NCBI GenBank assembly: GCA_036365515.1
Contig: CM070876.1
Coordinates: 126,057,810 to 126,121,809 of the forward strand
Length of the DNA: 64,000 nt
Reading direction: 5' to 3'
DNA from: Torymus aiolomorphi
Taxonomy: Eukaryota > Arthropoda > Insecta > Hymenoptera > Torymidae
Below, one piece after another: positions 49,580 to 62,752 of this stretch. Position 1 is the first letter of the stretch; each line of letters starts with the position of its first letter. The position numbers and the translations under genes were made by a program. The notes beneath the pieces were generated by a model that was not told where the DNA came from, did no database searches, and saw only the letters and a list, made by a program, of their open reading frames with translations.

Positions 49580-52500
49580 TAGCTTTGTTTGAGCTCTCGT
49601 CGTTATCGAAATACTCTGCGATCAAGCGCTCGATACTAGCGAAATTGATCTTGCTCGTATTGGCGCTATTAAGAGAAATTCCCTTTACTTTACAGCACTC
49701 GTAAGTGATGCCGGTCGATGGGACGATCGCACGAATGGCATAAAATTTCGGACCCCCGGAGAGAAAGCTGGTAATATAAGCTCCCTCTCCGTAGCCCTTG
49801 AGCTCGTCCGTCATGCTGCCGAGAAGAGTGCGTAAAGGAGGCCTATACTCTGAAGGGTCTTTTTCGCTGCACTTGAATATACACGAATCGGTATCCAGGT
49901 AGAGAACGCGGTTGGCCGAAAGCTTTTCTATATACGAGTAAATCTCGAGACGCGCCTGCTCGGTGGTGTAGGCTGCTAGTACCACATTTGTGTTCGGCGA
50001 CGACTCTACAGCGTCCTCTTTATAGCGCCAATTTGCGTACAAAAGATCCTCGCTAACCGGGAGCACGTCGAAAACTTCCTTTTCAGGCGTCGTGAGCAGT
50101 TTCAGTAGCCCCTCGCGCGTTTTGACCACTTCCGTTTGTTTTAAATTCGAGCGTTGCCCAAACTTTCCCCAAAATGAATTTAAGCAGAGTTTTGCGACCG
50201 AACGTAAACCCGAATTTTTTTCAATCTTTTCCCGGTCTAACCTTCTTCCTTCTTCGCGCTCGTACTCGTCAATATAACGCTCCTTGGTAGTATCGTCCGT
50301 ACACCAAGGCGGCCACCCGCTCGCTTGTTATTTCAACCGAAGGAAGGTATTTACGTACGCGGCAAACAGACCACCCTCACCGCTGCACTGGTCATACTGT
50401 GTGCTCTTATATTGCCATATGACAAATATCTCAGTCACGCTGTAGCCCAATTCGATTGCTTTCTGTAACTCGTGCACTACCCATGTCCCGCTAAACTCAC
50501 GCTCGGCGACTTGTTCGTGGTTGCAGTCGTCCTGACGCATTTCCTCACAGCAGGAACGACAGAGACCAAAAATAAGGCGCCCGTGCATTTTTACCGGTAA
50601 TACGGGCAATAATAAATTTCGCGGTGACAAAATTTTGCATTTGACGAGCCCTTCGACGCGCGCGAGATTGTTATTCTGGCCATTCGTTAACGCGGCGCAT
50701 TCCGAGCCTATGTAAATGTGCAGGTGACTGATAGGAAAACGGCCTCGCTTACATATATACGGGTAAAGAGAGCAAATATCAGTATATTTGATCTCTTCAC
50801 CCGGCTCTACAGTGCATGAGGTGACTATATTTTCAGTTCGCCCACCGAAAAACGCATCCCGCGGATTGAGCGTTATTCTACTCATTATCGGGTGAGTATC
50901 CAGATACCGTACGAACTCGGGCTGTTGCCTTTTTATCCCATCGAATTCACACTCCCACATCTCGCGCACTTCGTAGCCGAGACTCCGCATTCGTCCGACT
51001 TTTACCTGTACACTTTCGTACGCCTGTGCATACGTTTGATTAAACTTATTTCTTACCGATTCTCGGTTATTCGTAAAACATCGCGGGCAACCGTGCACGT
51101 AACAACCTTGAAATTCAAAAACGATTCCTTTAGCTGCTTCCCTCTCTCCGGGAGGGAAAGCAGGTAGGTAACCGTCCACTAAAAATCCCTCGGGCAAGCG
51201 AAACTCACGCGTCCTCCCTGCATGTACGATCTCCCGACCGATCTCGCGCTCGCAATACAGCAACCACTCTATTGATTTTTGCGAGTGTTTGTCAGCGCGC
51301 CTATAACCGTTCGGTGGAATTATTCCTATAGTATTCGGAACTAAAAAATTTTTACGAAAAACGTACGAACACGCCGACGCGATTGTACACGCTGATACGA
51401 ACGGGTCCGTTTCGCCTACCTCGAGAAAAATTTTTCGAAATTGTATACACTCGCGCCTCAGTATTTCCACGTCCATCTGGCAATATTCGACTATCTCTTT
51501 TTGAAAGTCGAATATATAGCCAGGACTTGTATTTTCATGCCACTCGAGAAAAACGGCGCGCTCAGCTGGCGACATAGTGTCAGGGCAATAAAACTCTAGC
51601 GCTGGTAGAGGCCCTACGTACCGCTGGTTCTCAAGGGTGTTAAACAGATGTGGAAAATAGCCCTTCTTACTACTTTCGGGTAAACCGAAGGTAGCTGGTA
51701 GAGCACTCAATTTCATTTGAAAATAGTTAATGCTGTCGATAAACTTGGTTCGGCCGTACTTCAACATTGTAATATTTTGACCATTCAAAATGACGCTGGG
51801 GGCTGTGCGCTCAGAGTTTTCGGCCAATTCTTTTAAAATGAATTGAGCATCAAAAGCCTTGGCATTGTGCGCGATGCATACAATTTCGGAAAATTCAGTG
51901 CTTTCCCGAATGCACAAGCTCAAGAGCTGTTTTACCGGATCGTCTGTGAAAATGAACTCGCGCACGCCGCATTTGCTACAAACGATTTTAAGGTCGTCCA
52001 CGTCTATGCAATCCGTGCAAACCTGATGCGCGACACAGAGATTCGGCACGTGAATTCGGGCGTTTTCTCCATACGGCGTATCCTGACGGGTCTCAAAATC
52101 GTAAAAAATGTATAAAAATTTTTTTCCGCTTTCAAGTCATCACCACCACCAATTGGTTGCATGAAACATGCATGATTGAACGGCTGCCGCTTCGAACATT
52201 GTTTGCAATAACTAATACCACACTCGTGTTGACTGTGCTGCGTATTTACTATTTTTAAACAATTTTCGCATAGCCGCACGACGTCGCACACTTTGCGATT
52301 ATTTTTTTTGTACGAACCCGCGCGCTTGTGATTAACGAAACAACCATGCCCGAAAAATTTACGTCCACACTCTGTGCACTCTATCATTTCTACACCGTCA
52401 CTCCTACATGGAGGTCTATCAAAGCAAGATTCACAAGTTCGTTTACACTTGTGTTGCCCAATACGGCGAAAACCCTTGTTACAATAAGAGCAACAAAATT

Positions 52501-54829
52501 TTGACCCGGCCGCAGCAAATAAATTAGTGATCACGTTAAAGTGTCTAGACTGCTCCTCAAAGATTAAATAAATAACACCGTGAAGCGGTGCATTAAAATC
52601 TTGAATCTTGTTTCGGCCGTCAAATAACGGGGGTTCGCCGCTACCAAGGTTACACTTTTCAAATATAACCATAGCAATACCCTCCGCAGCAAAAAAATCT
52701 TGAAACGCCGTCAACTCGCGGAATCCACACCCCTCTAGCGGTAAAATTACTCCTGCATCGTGCACGAGTTTCTCTGCGCGCTCTTTCTGTAATTTTCGCC
52801 GGCCGTCGCGGATTACGCGCCACTCGTCGCGCGTCGCCGCGCATTCGGATGTTTTAAGAGCAAAGTGTGCTCTCGCTACTACGAGCACGCGCGGTAAACA
52901 TAAATTGTCCTCGTTTTTTATTGTTACGATCGAGCGTCTACGAAGTCTATGCTTAGCGCTTGTTTTGGTTATGGTCTTCCTGCGCCAACAGGCATTTCAA
53001 CGTAATATATTTGTAAGGCTAGTGTATCATCGATACCCAAAACTGCGTTACTTTGACTTATAGAATTTATCAAATTCTATAAATCTAAGTAACTGAAATT
53101 TTCAATAGGCCTGAACGACAACCCTCCGGGCCCCCGCGCAAACCGATCACTACGAATACTCACGCCGATTAATGTGCTAGGTGGAACGTTAGATGTAATG
53201 TATTCGTAAATGTCTCTAATGCTTTTCTCGAGCCATAATACAGGGTTTTCCCCGGCAAGTGGGTCACGTATATTAAAACTGACCGTGCTGCCGTGAACAG
53301 CAAACCTACGCATGTACTGCTCTCCCTCGGCAGCTATAATAAACCGCTCGGGCCCTGCGTCAGCCTCGTCGTCGCGCGTGATGCTGCTACTGCTGCTGTG
53401 GCTGCTGTTGCTTCTGCTACGACCTTCACCAGCGCCTACCTGAAGAGGGGATTGACGGGTCTCTAAATGAATAAAATGAATTGTTGTCAGCTTTTAATAT
53501 TATTTAAACATTTCTCATTTTTAGTCATTTTCTATTCTTCCGGTGGCCCGCGAAAACTTTCGCTTACACGTACTAATAGATCCGCGAGATCTATTTCCGT
53601 GTACAACGGAGAAAATATATTTTCCGCCTGGTCATGAAACCAACGCAACACCTGTGCGCGCGGTGAATGGAGTATATTCAAAAACCGCTCGTAAGCCCCA
53701 GGTATATCGGGAATGTCATAGGGATAGTGGTACGATATACTATCCCGATGTCTTATGACTAAAAAAGAAAAATATTTTTTTCAACAACATGCTCTTTTTT
53801 TTTTACATTACAAATAAGAAAAATTAATTTAACTTACGCTCATTTATACGCAGATGAACTTCGTCCCACGGGTTAAAGTTATTATGGTATGCTCCGGGAT
53901 CTCCAAGGTAAAAATTGTTCAAGATGTTGTAGCGATTTTCAGCGGTATTCGCGATGCCTACATCTGCTGACGCCTGAGGAGGATCGCTCAAAAACGCCCG
54001 GTGAACGGCTTCCCCCGGCTCCACGTATGATGATAACGCCTCCAGTATATACTCTCACTCATTTTCTACCGCCTCCATTTCTAGATTCGCCCTTTCATGG
54101 TCCTCCGCATTAATAAGGTTCGGGCTTACGGTGCGCTCCTCTTCGCTGTCAGACACCGTTTCTGTAGGCGGATTATCGTCGGAAAGAAGTGCGTTGTGTA
54201 CGTCGGCGACCCAGATTTGCTGCTGCGAGCTACCGTCATCAGCCGCGTCGCTATCAGTGTCAAACGATAGCCTGCGAGCTACAGGATTTTGTCGTCCATC
54301 AGTGCGCGCCGAACCGCTTGCCACCCCCGACGGCCCTGGTTGAGACGGTGTATTATCGGCATTCCACTCAAAGTGAGTGGCGTCGCTGCTCTCCTCGTCA
54401 TCAGCTTCGATATTTTCGCTATCAGAATCGCTGTCGCGGAATAAATCTTCTAAGGCTGGAAAAAAATGTTTTTAGAGAACTAAATTTTTAAAAAATTTTA
54501 GGAAAAATATTAAAAATTTTTCACTTACCCATTAGCTCCTCGTACTCGCTCATGAGCTTTCTAAAAACAGGCAATCTGTCCAAGTTGCACTCGACCACAA
54601 ATTCCCCGATGGTACGCTGTACATCTCGCGAATGCCTGAACGTACGAAATAATCTTGCTATCGCCCGATAGCCAGTCAGCCGTAACAAGCGTCGTAACTG
54701 ATTGACAAGTTCCGTAGAAGACAACGTCCTCAGTCGTGTACGCCACGCGCCGCCTCTACTATAGCGTGATTGCGCTGCGAGACGCAATACGGCTTCCCGT
54801 AAACTTTTACAAGCGACAAAATTCTCCAT
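49580..54829 (-). pseudogene. protein-primed family B DNA polymerase (pPolB), copy B, spliced
   Basis: Exons 54,829-54,529, 54,455-53,838, 53,758-53,570 and 53,462 onward, with GT-AG introns of 73, 79 and 107 bp in matching phases. The N-terminal ~370 codons are basic then acidic/Ser-rich. Next come the WLEKSIRDI and GLSFRP block (about 53,230-53,080), a Cys/His-rich zinc region (about 52,500-52,150), ExoI YDFET (52,103-52,089), ExoII AHNAKAFD (about 51,872), ExoIII YCQMD (about 51,485), motif A DICSLYP (50,780-50,760), motif B around 50,190, motif C YLDTDS (49,901-49,884) and GGPKFYA. Lesions: TGA 54,055-54,057, TAG 53,077-53,079, a frame change near 52,966, another at 52,118-52,125, TAA 50,328-50,330, and loss of the SYPYGY end. 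It would replicate the element. Lightly decayed. Confidence 0.9.
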
Positions 54830-54850
54830 GGTGACGCTTGTCGTTCGAAA

Positions 54851-54892
54851 GAAAGACTGGTAGGACCGTAAGTGGCCCTCACCGCTTTTATA
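54851..54892 (-). promoter_or_regulatory. TATA box and initiator of pPolB
   Basis: On the minus strand TATAAAA (54,892-54,886) stands about 30 bp before CAGTCTTTC (54,859-54,851), an initiator-like sequence, and 57 bp before the ATG at 54,829. Confidence 0.55.
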
Positions 54893-55039
54893 GCGCGACT
54901 TTTTGGCGGTGTCAACGGCGTCGAGTGTTTTGAATACAGTATACACGTGGTATCAGAAAATACCTTTCCCTCGGGGTTTTTGAGCACCTGTTTACGTTAT
55001 GTACTCGTGCCGTCTCTGAAAATGTCATCAAAGCGCAGG

Positions 55040-55617
55040 AGGTAACTTTTTTCCGTTAAAAATGTGTAGCTGGGTGAAAAATAACTCCGAGTATTGCTAT
55101 GCGTAATCGCGCGACGGAAACCCCGGTGCGTAAGCTTTACACGCGAAACATCCTGTTGCGGGGCTGCTACCGTGATATATTGTTTCGAAAAAACAACGGG
55201 GCTTACTTTCTGCGCAGCAGATGCAAGTTTCGAGGATAACCCCTTGGCATTATTGCATGGTCCTGTCACGTAGCGATAGTTTAGCTCGAAAGGTTTTCGT
55301 CACGCGTGCCGACGGGTTTGAAGAAAGAGGTAACTTTTCTCCGTTAAAAATGTGTAGCTGGGTGAAAAATAACCCCCGAGTATTGCTATGCGTGTTCGCG
55401 CGACGGAAACCCCGGTGCGTAAGCTTTACACGCGAAACGTCCTGTTGCGGGGCTGCTACCGTGATATATTGTTTCGAAAAAACAACGGGGCTTACTTTCT
55501 TCGCAGCGGATGCAAGTTTCGAGGATAACCCCTTGGCATTATTGCATGCTCCTGTCACGTAGCGATAGTTTAGCTCGAAAGGTTTTCGTCACGCGTGCCG
55601 ACGGGTTTGAAGAAAAA
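55040..55617. repeat. tandem duplication, two ~288-bp copies
   Basis: Copy 1 about 55,040-55,328 and copy 2 about 55,329-55,617, differing at a few positions (e.g. AACTCCG/AACCCCC, CGTAATCG/CGTGTTCG). They lie between the divergent pPolB and plus-strand genes. Minus-strand frames of about 90 codons are open in both copies, but there is no support for coding. They could hold regulatory or replication sites. Confidence 0.9.
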
Positions 55618-55619
55618 TT

Positions 55620-56150
55620 GAGAATCCCCCGCGAAGCGGGGTACGATTACTATGGCAGTCGTACAGCTTTTCGATAAGAAAAGAAACTCTACAGATGTTA
55701 AAAAATCTCTTCGTGTAAAAACCCGAAGTATCCTTCCAAGGATTGTTTTCTACGCCTACACGTGTTTCTGTTTTTCTCACGTGCAGATACTTAACTACTC
55801 GTTCCGTGCGCGCGCTCGTAGAGCCAGAAACTTCTGCGAGGCCGCTATGCTTAAACCATGAAAGAGCAATAAAAAATTTTCATTTGGGAAAAATTTCGCC
55901 GAGGTTCTCCGGGGCAAAACATATACGCTTTCATCAGAGCGTCTGGAAACCCGGCATGTCGTAAATTTCATTTTCGAAAAGCGTCGAAATACAGTCTGTC
56001 GTGGCATCCCCGAAAGAAAGATGTACCGACGACACATTGCTTTTTTACGTTTCTACTCATCCCCACTCTAGCTGCCCTCACTAGCAGCAGTTTAACCCCC
56101 ACCATCCCCGTGAACCTCCAATACTGTTAGCGAACATCGAGTCAGTCAGT
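55620..56150. promoter_or_regulatory. upstream region of the plus-strand genes
   Basis: No convincing gene. TCAGTCAGTT at 56,141-56,150 directly before the ATG at 56,152 resembles an insect initiator (TCAGT). No TATA box stands at the right distance. Confidence 0.35.
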
Positions 56151-56151
56151 T

Positions 56152-56430
56152 ATGACCAGTCTCCAGCAGCAACTAGCCAGATTCGAAGCGCGTCTCGCCA
56201 AGTGGCGAAGAATCTCACTCAGAAATCGGCAAGGATTGACGATTTCAACTTTGAAGGAGGCCGTATACACGGAACGGATAAGGCACTTGAAAGTGCTAAA
56301 ACGCTTGCGCCAAAGACATCTCCGTCAGTGGCGGCGCAACCTATTAGAACACCGGGCGAGAGCAGCAACACCAACACCACCATCACCACCACCACCAGCA
56401 CCACCTACAGCACCAACCATCCAGGAGTAG
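56152..56430 (+). CDS. unknown small basic protein (overlapping second frame also open)
   Basis: 92 codons from ATG 56,152: a Gln/Arg-rich helical region (residues about 1-68, many Arg/Leu, coiled-coil or nucleic-acid binding in character) and a Pro/Thr-rich tail. A second frame, open through 56,438, also looks protein-like (SARIDDFNFEGGRIHGTDKA) and lacks its own early ATG. I cannot say which is used; one could be reached by splicing. No family recognised. Confidence 0.45.
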   Translation: MTSLQQQLARFEARLAKWRRISLRNRQGLTISTLKEAVYTERIRHLKVLKRLRQRHLRQWRRNLLEHRARAATPTPPSPPPPAPPTAPTIQE

Positions 56431-56614
56431 TGTTTTGACTGCGGACTGTATCAACGTACAGCACTGAATTGGGTGCGCTGTTGGAGGTGCGATATACTTC
56501 GGTGCCCTCAGTGCAGCAGCAGTGCGAGCTGTCCGTGCTTGAGCGACCTGGACAGCCCGCGCTCCCCATAAAGCGGCTCGGTGATTAGTGCGTGTAGTGT
56601 AGTATTCCAGCGCA

Positions 56615-57067
56615 ATGAAGGCGATCAGTACGCGTCGACTCGCGTACTACAACAAACTGTCGTACAAACGCGCCAAAGTACAGCAATGCATCAAAGTTAA
56701 TTTTGCCGCCTTTAATGCTGTGCAGCGGGATTCAGCCTTTATGGCGGAATTTGTAGCCGAAATTAGTTGTCGGTTTGCCGCGGCAACATCGCCTGATACC
56801 CGCGAATACTACAGCGAGCTCCTGGAGGAGATGACGGCTGTACTGTGTAAGTTAAATACCGCGGCAAATATCGCCCTAGAAAAATTTGATAAGGCGCACA
56901 GGCATGCCATGGCGTATACCGAAAAATTACCTTCAGGATGGCGATGGTGTCAACATACGCAAGAAGTACTCAAAAAACCGTTGCGGCCGTGCTCTATTTG
57001 CGAGCTACGATACGCAGCGTGCATCACGTGTCGCCATCGACGGTGCATTTGCATGCCTCGAAAGTGA
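56615..57067 (+). CDS. unknown protein with C-terminal Cys cluster
   Basis: 150 codons from ATG 56,615. The N-terminal 100 residues are alpha-helical in character (YYNKLSYKRAKVQQCI, AAFNAVQRDSAFMAEFVAEI). The last 30 hold C-x2-C...C-x2-C...C-x-C (CSIC, CITC, CIC) among basic residues, suggesting a small zinc-binding end. It lies 185 bp after the previous gene, on the same strand, pointing to the right terminal repeat. No homologue recognised. The frame is clean, unlike pPolB. Confidence 0.6.
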   Translation: MKAISTRRLAYYNKLSYKRAKVQQCIKVNFAAFNAVQRDSAFMAEFVAEISCRFAAATSPDTREYYSELLEEMTAVLCKLNTAANIALEKFDKAHRHAMAYTEKLPSGWRWCQHTQEVLKKPLRPCSICELRYAACITCRHRRCICMPRK

Positions 57068-57090
57068 CACGGAGCAACCAGTATCAATGC

Positions 57091-57178
<88 letters not shown>

Positions 57179-57488
57179 AAGTAGTGCAAGTGTCAGCATC
57201 GTTATTATTAATACAAATTTTATATTTCGCGCTTAAAAACAATGATTAAAAAGTGCAACCGAAATAAAATGTTTGCGATTGACTGAATGCGTATGGTGTG
57301 CTTCTAAAATAGTAATTCGTATTATAAGTTAAAATAAAAATTGTGCGTTAGTGATGTCGATATTTATATTGCCGTAAGACCAACTGTAAAATAGTAATTC
57401 GTGTATAAGTTAAAATAAAAATTGTGTGTTCGTAATGTCGGTAGTTATGTTAACGTAAGACTAACTTTCTTCTACGATTAAATAAATA
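57068..57488. repeat. (TG)n microsatellite and duplicated AT-rich block
   Basis: TG repeats at about 57,092-57,176. After them AAAATAGTAATTCGT..TATAAGTTAAAATAAAAATTGTG occurs twice (about 57,305 and 57,389). Probable 3' UTR of the gene at 56,615, with an AATAAA signal near 57,480. Confidence 0.7.
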
Positions 57489-57570
57489 AAAATTTTTTTT
57501 GTTCATCAACAGCTTTTTTATTTGCCTCTCCTTTACACCAACTCCCTATTCCCACCCCAACTTATTACGA

Positions 57571-57641
<71 letters not shown>

Positions 57642-58484
57642 AACACACACACACACACGGTCTATACAGCGAGAGGGCCCGCTCCAGCACTCTATGGGAC
57701 TTTATGGCGTAGAGCCTATAGCCAAAGGTCTCTCCCACCACCACCACCACCACGACGAGTCGGGACATATACGGCGGCACGCGCCTGGTAGGTATAGCGG
57801 CATGGCGTCATGGCGGGGGCGGTAAGTGGGCCGTTATTTATGGGTAATAATCCGACCCATTGTTTATCATTATTATCTTGTGTTCACACCTGTTAATGAC
57901 CTTGTCACACTTGGGACCCATACACACAGCACGCGGTCTATACAGCGAGAGGTCTTTATGGCGTAGCGCGTATAGCCAAAGGTCTCTCCCCCACCATCCC
58001 CGAGTTGAGTCATATACGCCGGCACGCGCGGGGCAGGTATAGCGGCATAGCGTCATGGCACGAGCGATAAGTAGGACATTATTTATGGGGTAATAATTCT
58101 GTTCACACTTGGGGCCCATACACACAGCACACGGTCTATACAGCGAGAGGCCTAGCACCCTACGGGTCTTTATGGCGTAGCGCGGACAGCCAAAGCGCTC
58201 GCCCCCCACCACCTCGAGTCAAGGCATATACGGCAACACACGTAGGGCATGTATAGCGGCATGACGTCATGGCGGCTGCCATAAGTGGGCCATTATTTAT
58301 GGGGTAATAAATCACCACCCATTGTTTACACTAATTAGCTTGTGGCCACACTTGCTACTGTAAACACTTGGGTTAATAACCTTGTCACACTTGGGGACCC
58401 ATACACGCCGCACAGCGGGGTGCCACATGGCCCCTACACACCGCACCGCGGGGGGCCGTCTCGCTATACCGGTCCCCTTACTAC

Positions 58485-58485
<1 letters not shown>
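57489..58485 (-). repeat. right terminal inverted repeat
   Basis: Reverse complement of the left repeat: inner end 57,489-57,572, (CA)n to about 57,657, three subunits with CACCACCACGA.GAGT and GTCTTTATGGCG, and the outer end CGTCTCGCTATACCGGTCCC then CTTACTACT at 58,485. The reading frames in it are artefacts. Confidence 0.88.
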
Positions 58486-60153
<1,668 letters not shown>

Positions 60154-62752
60154 CTTGCGAAAATGGCTGGAAGTTGTTCAGGACGAAGCGCTCTCTAAGT
60201 TAAATGAAAACGCAGTGGGTCTGAAAAAGTTAGAAGAGAAACGGGTATGTAGTAAACACTTTTAACCATCTGATTTTCTGCACACCTCTACTAGAATGTT
60301 ACTGAAACCAGGTACTGTCCCACAATCAAGTTTAAGTAGTCTCGTTCCTGAAGTAATAAGTAATGTTTCGAATAATATGACTAGTAATGAACTAAGTAAT
60401 TAATCAAGTTTAAACGAATCAATTCATGTTAATTCTTTTGATGAAAATACATTAAATTCAGCAGTTAATCTTGAAACTTTTCCCGAGCAAAATAATGACG
60501 ATGATGTTTCTGCAGCGAGAACGGAAAATGATGCTAGTTTGCCATTTAATCTTCTTAATCAGCAAGCGCCAATAAAAATAAAACGTAAAAAAAATGTGCT
60601 CCACTCATTTCCACAACTTTAAATAAATTCAAACAAAGAAATGCTCAATTATTAAGAAACAATAAAAGTTTGAAACAAAAATTAGACAGATATGAAAAAA
60701 CTAAAGTTAAGAGCACAAAGTCTGATCCTAAACAAGATATAATCAATGAAGCTTCAAAATACGTTAATAGTAATATTTTATCTTTTTTGGCAATGCAGTT
60801 AAATCATGACAAGCAAAGAAAATGGGAAGAGCCGGAAAAGCAATTTGCTTTAGGCCTTTACTACAAATCTCCGAAAGCCTATCAATTTTTAAGGGATTTT
60901 CATAAGTTTGCTTTGCCATCTATTTCTTTAATTCGCAGGTGGGTTAACGTTATTAATCTAAGACCGCGAAAAAACGAACAACTTTCAAATCAACTTAAAC
61001 TTAAATTACAGGGTAAAACAGATTTTGAAAACGAGGCGGTTTTAATGTGGGACGAAATGAGTTTAAAACCCGGGCTTGAGTATAATTTAAAAGAGGATTA
61101 TATTGAAGGGTATCACGATTTGAACGGTTATGAAGAACGCGAACAGAAGATAGCAAAATCGGTTTTAGTATTTATGGTCGCCGGTTTAACCCACGATTGG
61201 AAGCAGCCTTTAATGTTTTTTCCCACGAATGGTCCAGTACCAGGGAGCACATTACAAACCATTGTTTGCGACGTTTTGCAATTAACTGAAGATATAGGTT
61301 TTAAGGTTCGGCACATGGTTTGTGATCAAGGAGCTTCCAATCAAAAAGCGATTGCTGCGTTAAAAATTGATAAAAATAGACCATTTTTTGAGTTTTAAAG
61401 TCGTAAAATAACTTTTGCATTCGACGGTCCTCACATTTTTAAATGCATTCGTAATAATTTAATTAGAAGTGATATTAAAATAGGTAACGATACAATTTTG
61501 TGGAATGCTGTTCGAGAATTGAGAGAAATCGAGTGTTCAAAAGTTTGCAAAGCAGCACCTGAACTAACAGATCGACACATAAATCCTAATAATTTCGAAA
61601 AAATCAAAGTCAGTTTAGCTACGCAAGTTTTCAGTAATTCCGTTTACGCGGCCCTTATGGCAGGTGCGATTTCTGGCGATTTAAAAGATCAATCAACAGT
61701 AGCAACTGCTAATTTTTGTAAAAAATTAAATGATGTTTTTGATTGCCTTAATGCTCGAAGCGCTAATGATCGAAACCCTTTAAAACGCGGCTTATCAGAA
61801 AAAAATCCACAGGTAGAAAAATGTTTACGCGATGCGGTGACGTGGTTTGAACAATGGCAAATGAGTAATGGTAAAAATCCGGATTGTTTTAATAGTATAA
61901 TTTTAACAATAAACGCTACTTTGGAGTTGTGGACTCAGTTAAAAAACAAAGTTAACCGTATGTATTAACTTCTCGTCTAAATCAAGATAAACTTGAAAAC
62001 TTTTTCGGAACAATCAGATCTCGATCAGGGCATAACGATAACCCGACTGTTATGCAGTTTCATAGAAATTTTCAGTACTCGTTAATGATAACTTTATTAG
62101 TACCACCCGTCGGAACAAACTACGAACCGGATGAGGCTCGATTATTAATTTCTAGTTTTGATAAATGTATTAATGAAGATGCGCTTAAAGAGAAAGAAGA
62201 CTTTAAAAATTTAATAATAAACAAACAAATCGATGAGTGGTTTATTAATAACGATGCCGAATCAACTTTAAACGATGAACAGCAAACAAAGAAGTTAAAG
62301 AGAAAAGTTCTGATTTCCAAAACTGTTCTAAAAAATACGTTGCTGGTTATCTCGCGTTTAAAAATTTACAAAAATTCAACTGTGACGAGTGTAAAAAAGA
62401 TTTTATTTGCAATGATAACGAACTGGATTCATCATCGGATTTACTGTTGCTGTGGAAAGCATTTCCCTCCTTAAAAGGTTATCCTTATGGGAGTTTAAAA
62501 GCTCCAACACAAATTTTCTTTTCGATTATTTTAGATATGTATAGTATTTATGAAAGTGAATTTTGTAAGATGTCTCACATGCATAATGTAGCTGAATATT
62601 TGTACCAATTAATAAAAAAGCAATTGCTAGTGAATCATAGTACTTTTTTTGGAAACGACGCGTGTTTAGAACATCGAGATTATGTTATTAAATTTTTTTT
62701 AAAGACGCACATTTTTAATAATGTTAAATGGATGACAAAAGATTTTAGATAG
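60154..62752 (+). pseudogene. THAP/P-element-type transposase, exon 2 onward, with stops
   Basis: It opens with the second half of a THAP domain (KWLEVV, VCSKHF: the C-x2-H pair) and KPGTVP. Stops at about 60,260 and 60,402 follow. The transposase body 60,670-61,398 has the P-element RNase H-like fold with D in MWDEMSL and D in VCDQGASN; TAA at 61,396-61,398, then FDGPHIFKCIRNNL and a GTP-binding-like insertion, a frame change near 61,960, then KLENFFGTIRSRSGHNDNPT (61,992-62,050) and the C-terminal HNVAEYLY and CLEHRDYVI blocks to TAG 62,750. Full length to the C-terminus, about six lesions. P-type transposases excise and insert DNA using GTP. Terminal repeats were not found. Confidence 0.88.

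Larger units (their letters stand above)
44792..58485. mobile_element. 13.7-kb element with terminal inverted repeats, pPolB and tyrosine recombinase
   Basis: Both ends carry AGTAGTAAGGGGACCGGTAT followed by further matching sequence, in inverted orientation, with inverted repeats of about 0.9-1 kb. TGTGTG flanks both ends (44,786-44,791 and 58,486-58,491), which suits the 6-bp duplication of Polintons, but both flanks are TG-rich so this is not proof. Content left to right: Crypton-type recombinase (+), conserved unknown gene (-), spliced pPolB (-), tandem duplication, two unknown genes (+). No retroviral-type integrase, capsid, ATPase or protease was recognised. Best described as a Polinton-related element, or a composite of one with a Crypton. 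Confidence 0.8.

Noticed and set aside
50328..50330. Programmed stop readthrough in pPolB
   Set aside because: A single TAA among four other lesions is more simply decay; no readthrough context was evident.
54997..55558. Minus-strand frames of about 90-100 codons in the 288-bp duplication
   Set aside because: Openness is shared because the two copies are duplicates; there is no start context, domain or splice evidence.
44792..58485. Bidnavirus- or densovirus-like integrated genome
   Set aside because: pPolB and inverted ends are compatible, but I see no parvovirus NS1 helicase or capsid, and the polymerase gene is spliced with Polinton-type blocks.
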